Shown: positions 48,864 to 49,954 of the stretch, piece after piece | Layout of the letters: each line of letters opens with the position of its first letter | Position numbering within the stretch: the first letter of the stretch is position 1 | Made by a program: the position numbers and the translations under genes | The notes under the pieces: model-generated | The model's database searches: none | What the model was told of the DNA's origin: nothing | What the model saw: the letters and a program-made list of their open reading frames with translations, nothing else | Assembly: GCA_027604185.1 (NCBI GenBank) | Contig: JADGKB010000102.1 | Span: 1 to 49,954 of the forward strand | From: Boothiomyces macroporosus | Lineage: Eukaryota; Chytridiomycota; Chytridiomycetes; Rhizophydiales; Terramycetaceae | Length of the DNA stretch: 49,954 bases | Direction: 5' to 3'

Positions 48864-49954
48864 TTACTCATTCAACTGCGGAGTAAAGTTCCATAACGAG
48901 TCAATCTGATCGTTCTTCCAAGAGATACAAACACGAAATTCTTCAGGATCCAGGACGTATACAAATGTTTCAGCGTGCGTATCATTTACAACTGATGAGC
49001 CTTCTTTGAGTCTTGGAAAGAGCCATCTGGCAATCTCTGCATTATACGCTTCAACTGTGAGCAAAACACAATATCTAAAATCATTTGCAGGATCCTGGTT
49101 TGCTGAGACGTGCTTGATCAACAACTTGAAGAAAGGGATCTTTTCACTGCCATTTGAACGAGCCTCAAACCAACTATGGACTTGTCTGGTCAATGCCAGA
49201 AAGTTGTTTTCATTGTCATGGAACTTGGCAAAACGCTTTCCCTTCTCGCAGAGGGATTTCTCAATCAAATGTGCCCTGTTGGCCTTGTAGAGACTACAAA
49301 AAAACCGCTCATCCCCCAGGCGTTGGTACCGAAACACTGTAGACGTAGTGTCCAATTCGGTTACTCCAGACATTGCTTTGGGAGTCACTGAGAGAGATTC
49401 ATCAACTTGAATAAAATGCGCTACCAGGATCGTGCCATCCAGAACAGCCTTTGAATCGTAGTTAACTGACAGAGAAACAGCCAATTCGCTATCAGGAGAT
49501 AACGTGGAAAACTTTTCATAAACAGCAGCCCGAAACTGAACTGCGTTTCTTCTTTGGTCAAAAAGCACAGTGATGGCCAAAGTTCCATTATCCCGGTAAG
49601 AGAAGGGATCCAGCTTGATTCCTTTGCGCTTCTCGTAAAAACCAGCGTATGGTTGAGCAGCTCGATACATCCAATGTCGACAACCTGGCTGCTTGGCTCC
49701 TGTAATAAGCCCAGTTGCTCTCCATACCGTTGGGGTTGAAGGATGCGTATAAAAATGGTTCACAACACGGATGAATAGTGGGTTATCACAGTCATTTATA
49801 GAATACCCAGGTTGAGAGGGAATTTCGGTTAGTGGAAGGCCAGAACCAATAGCCTCTCCTCCTTCAGTAGTGGAAAGTGTGAGTTGATTGGCATCGAATG
49901 ATTCAAGTTGATTCTTGAATGTTTTCTTACAAGCTTTTAGAAACTTGTCTACAT
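48864..49954 (-). CDS. Crinkler-like protein (5' partial)
   Basis: Minus-strand frame open from the right window edge to the stop at 48864, about 362 residues, with the start missing. The first ~60 residues (KACKKTFKNQLESFDANQLTL, then GEAIGSGLPL and DNPLFIRVV) look like the end of a Crinkler (CRN) ubiquitin-like header, which usually ends ...NPL[FI][IV]R[VY]. The remaining ~300 residues include FYEKRKGIKLDPFSYRDNG, RLGDERFFCSLYKANRAHL and AEIARWLFPRLKEGS, a helical/beta domain I cannot name. CRN proteins are found in chytrid and oomycete parasites, often as cytoplasmic or nuclear effectors, and also in free-living relatives. Header similarity is by pattern only. Confidence 0.5.
   Translation of the reverse strand, partial: VDKFLKACKKTFKNQLESFDANQLTLSTTEGGEAIGSGLPLTEIPSQPGYSINDCDNPLFIRVVNHFYTHPSTPTVWRATGLITGAKQPGCRHWMYRAAQPYAGFYEKRKGIKLDPFSYRDNGTLAITVLFDQRRNAVQFRAAVYEKFSTLSPDSELAVSLSVNYDSKAVLDGTILVAHFIQVDESLSVTPKAMSGVTELDTTSTVFRYQRLGDERFFCSLYKANRAHLIEKSLCEKGKRFAKFHDNENNFLALTRQVHSWFEARSNGSEKIPFFKLLIKHVSANQDPANDFRYCVLLTVEAYNAEIARWLFPRLKEGSSVVNDTHAETFVYVLDPEEFRVCISWKNDQIDSLWNFTPQLNE

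Noticed and set aside
1..49954. Nucleomorph origin because of ~20-nt introns
   Set aside because: Gene content (secreted proteases, chitin-binding expansin, Egt1, galactokinase, flagellar protein, SPRY family) is that of a full heterotrophic fungal-type nucleus, and GC is moderate.
1..49954. tRNA genes, rRNA, CRISPR arrays, transposase or reverse transcriptase
   Set aside because: Scanned by eye on both strands; none with supporting structure or motif was seen.

Overview
The window is nuclear DNA from a small-genome eukaryote, most likely an early-diverging, flagellated (chytrid-like) fungus; this placement is inference. Supporting it are an Egt1-type ergothioneine synthase, an Ssh4/Ear1-like SPRY membrane protein family, an expansin with CBM18 chitin-binding modules, secreted pepsin-like proteases, Gna1 of the chitin precursor pathway, and a PIERCE-type protein that sits inside flagellar doublet microtubules. 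Genes are dense and lie on both strands, often separated by only 20-80 bp. The standard genetic code fits everywhere (TAA, TAG and TGA all serve as stops).

The main global feature is intron size. About 29 introns can be placed from reading frame and protein family conservation, and all but one are 18-22 nt long. They begin mostly GTA, carry a TAAY/TGAY-like branch motif, and end in AG only a few bases later. The exception is a 143-nt intron in the ribosomal protein P0 gene. Many reading frames look broken until these tiny introns are removed.

Layout. 1-2264: ergothioneine synthase (5' end outside the window). 2431-6441: TRP-like channel. 6514-10506: eight-exon BRO1/ALIX-like protein. 10663-11257: glucosamine-6-phosphate acetyltransferase. 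11376-12195: LIM protein. 12216-14195: small outer-membrane-like protein and a 7TM protein. 14474-17615: SelO and a carboxylesterase. 17834-18925: ribosomal P0. 19402-38470: an accessory block with six paralogous membrane-anchored SPRY proteins, interleaved with a PIERCE-like protein, a CNB/D-lactate dehydrogenase fusion, a nuclease-like (Crinkler-type?) gene, an ankyrin-like protein, a secreted protein and small or broken genes. 39929-41083: expansin-CBM18. 41358-45717: galactokinase, CBM48 coiled-coil protein, and a papain-like/DM9 protein. 46114-48602: two tail-to-tail aspartic proteases. 48864-49954: a Crinkler-like gene running off the right edge.

Together the genes suggest an osmotrophic or parasitic zoosporic fungus: secreted proteases, an esterase and an expansin act outside the cell; the SPRY proteins, TRP channel and 7TM protein sense or sort at membranes; galactokinase and D-lactate dehydrogenase handle sugar and fermentation; Gna1 feeds chitin synthesis; and housekeeping genes sit between them.
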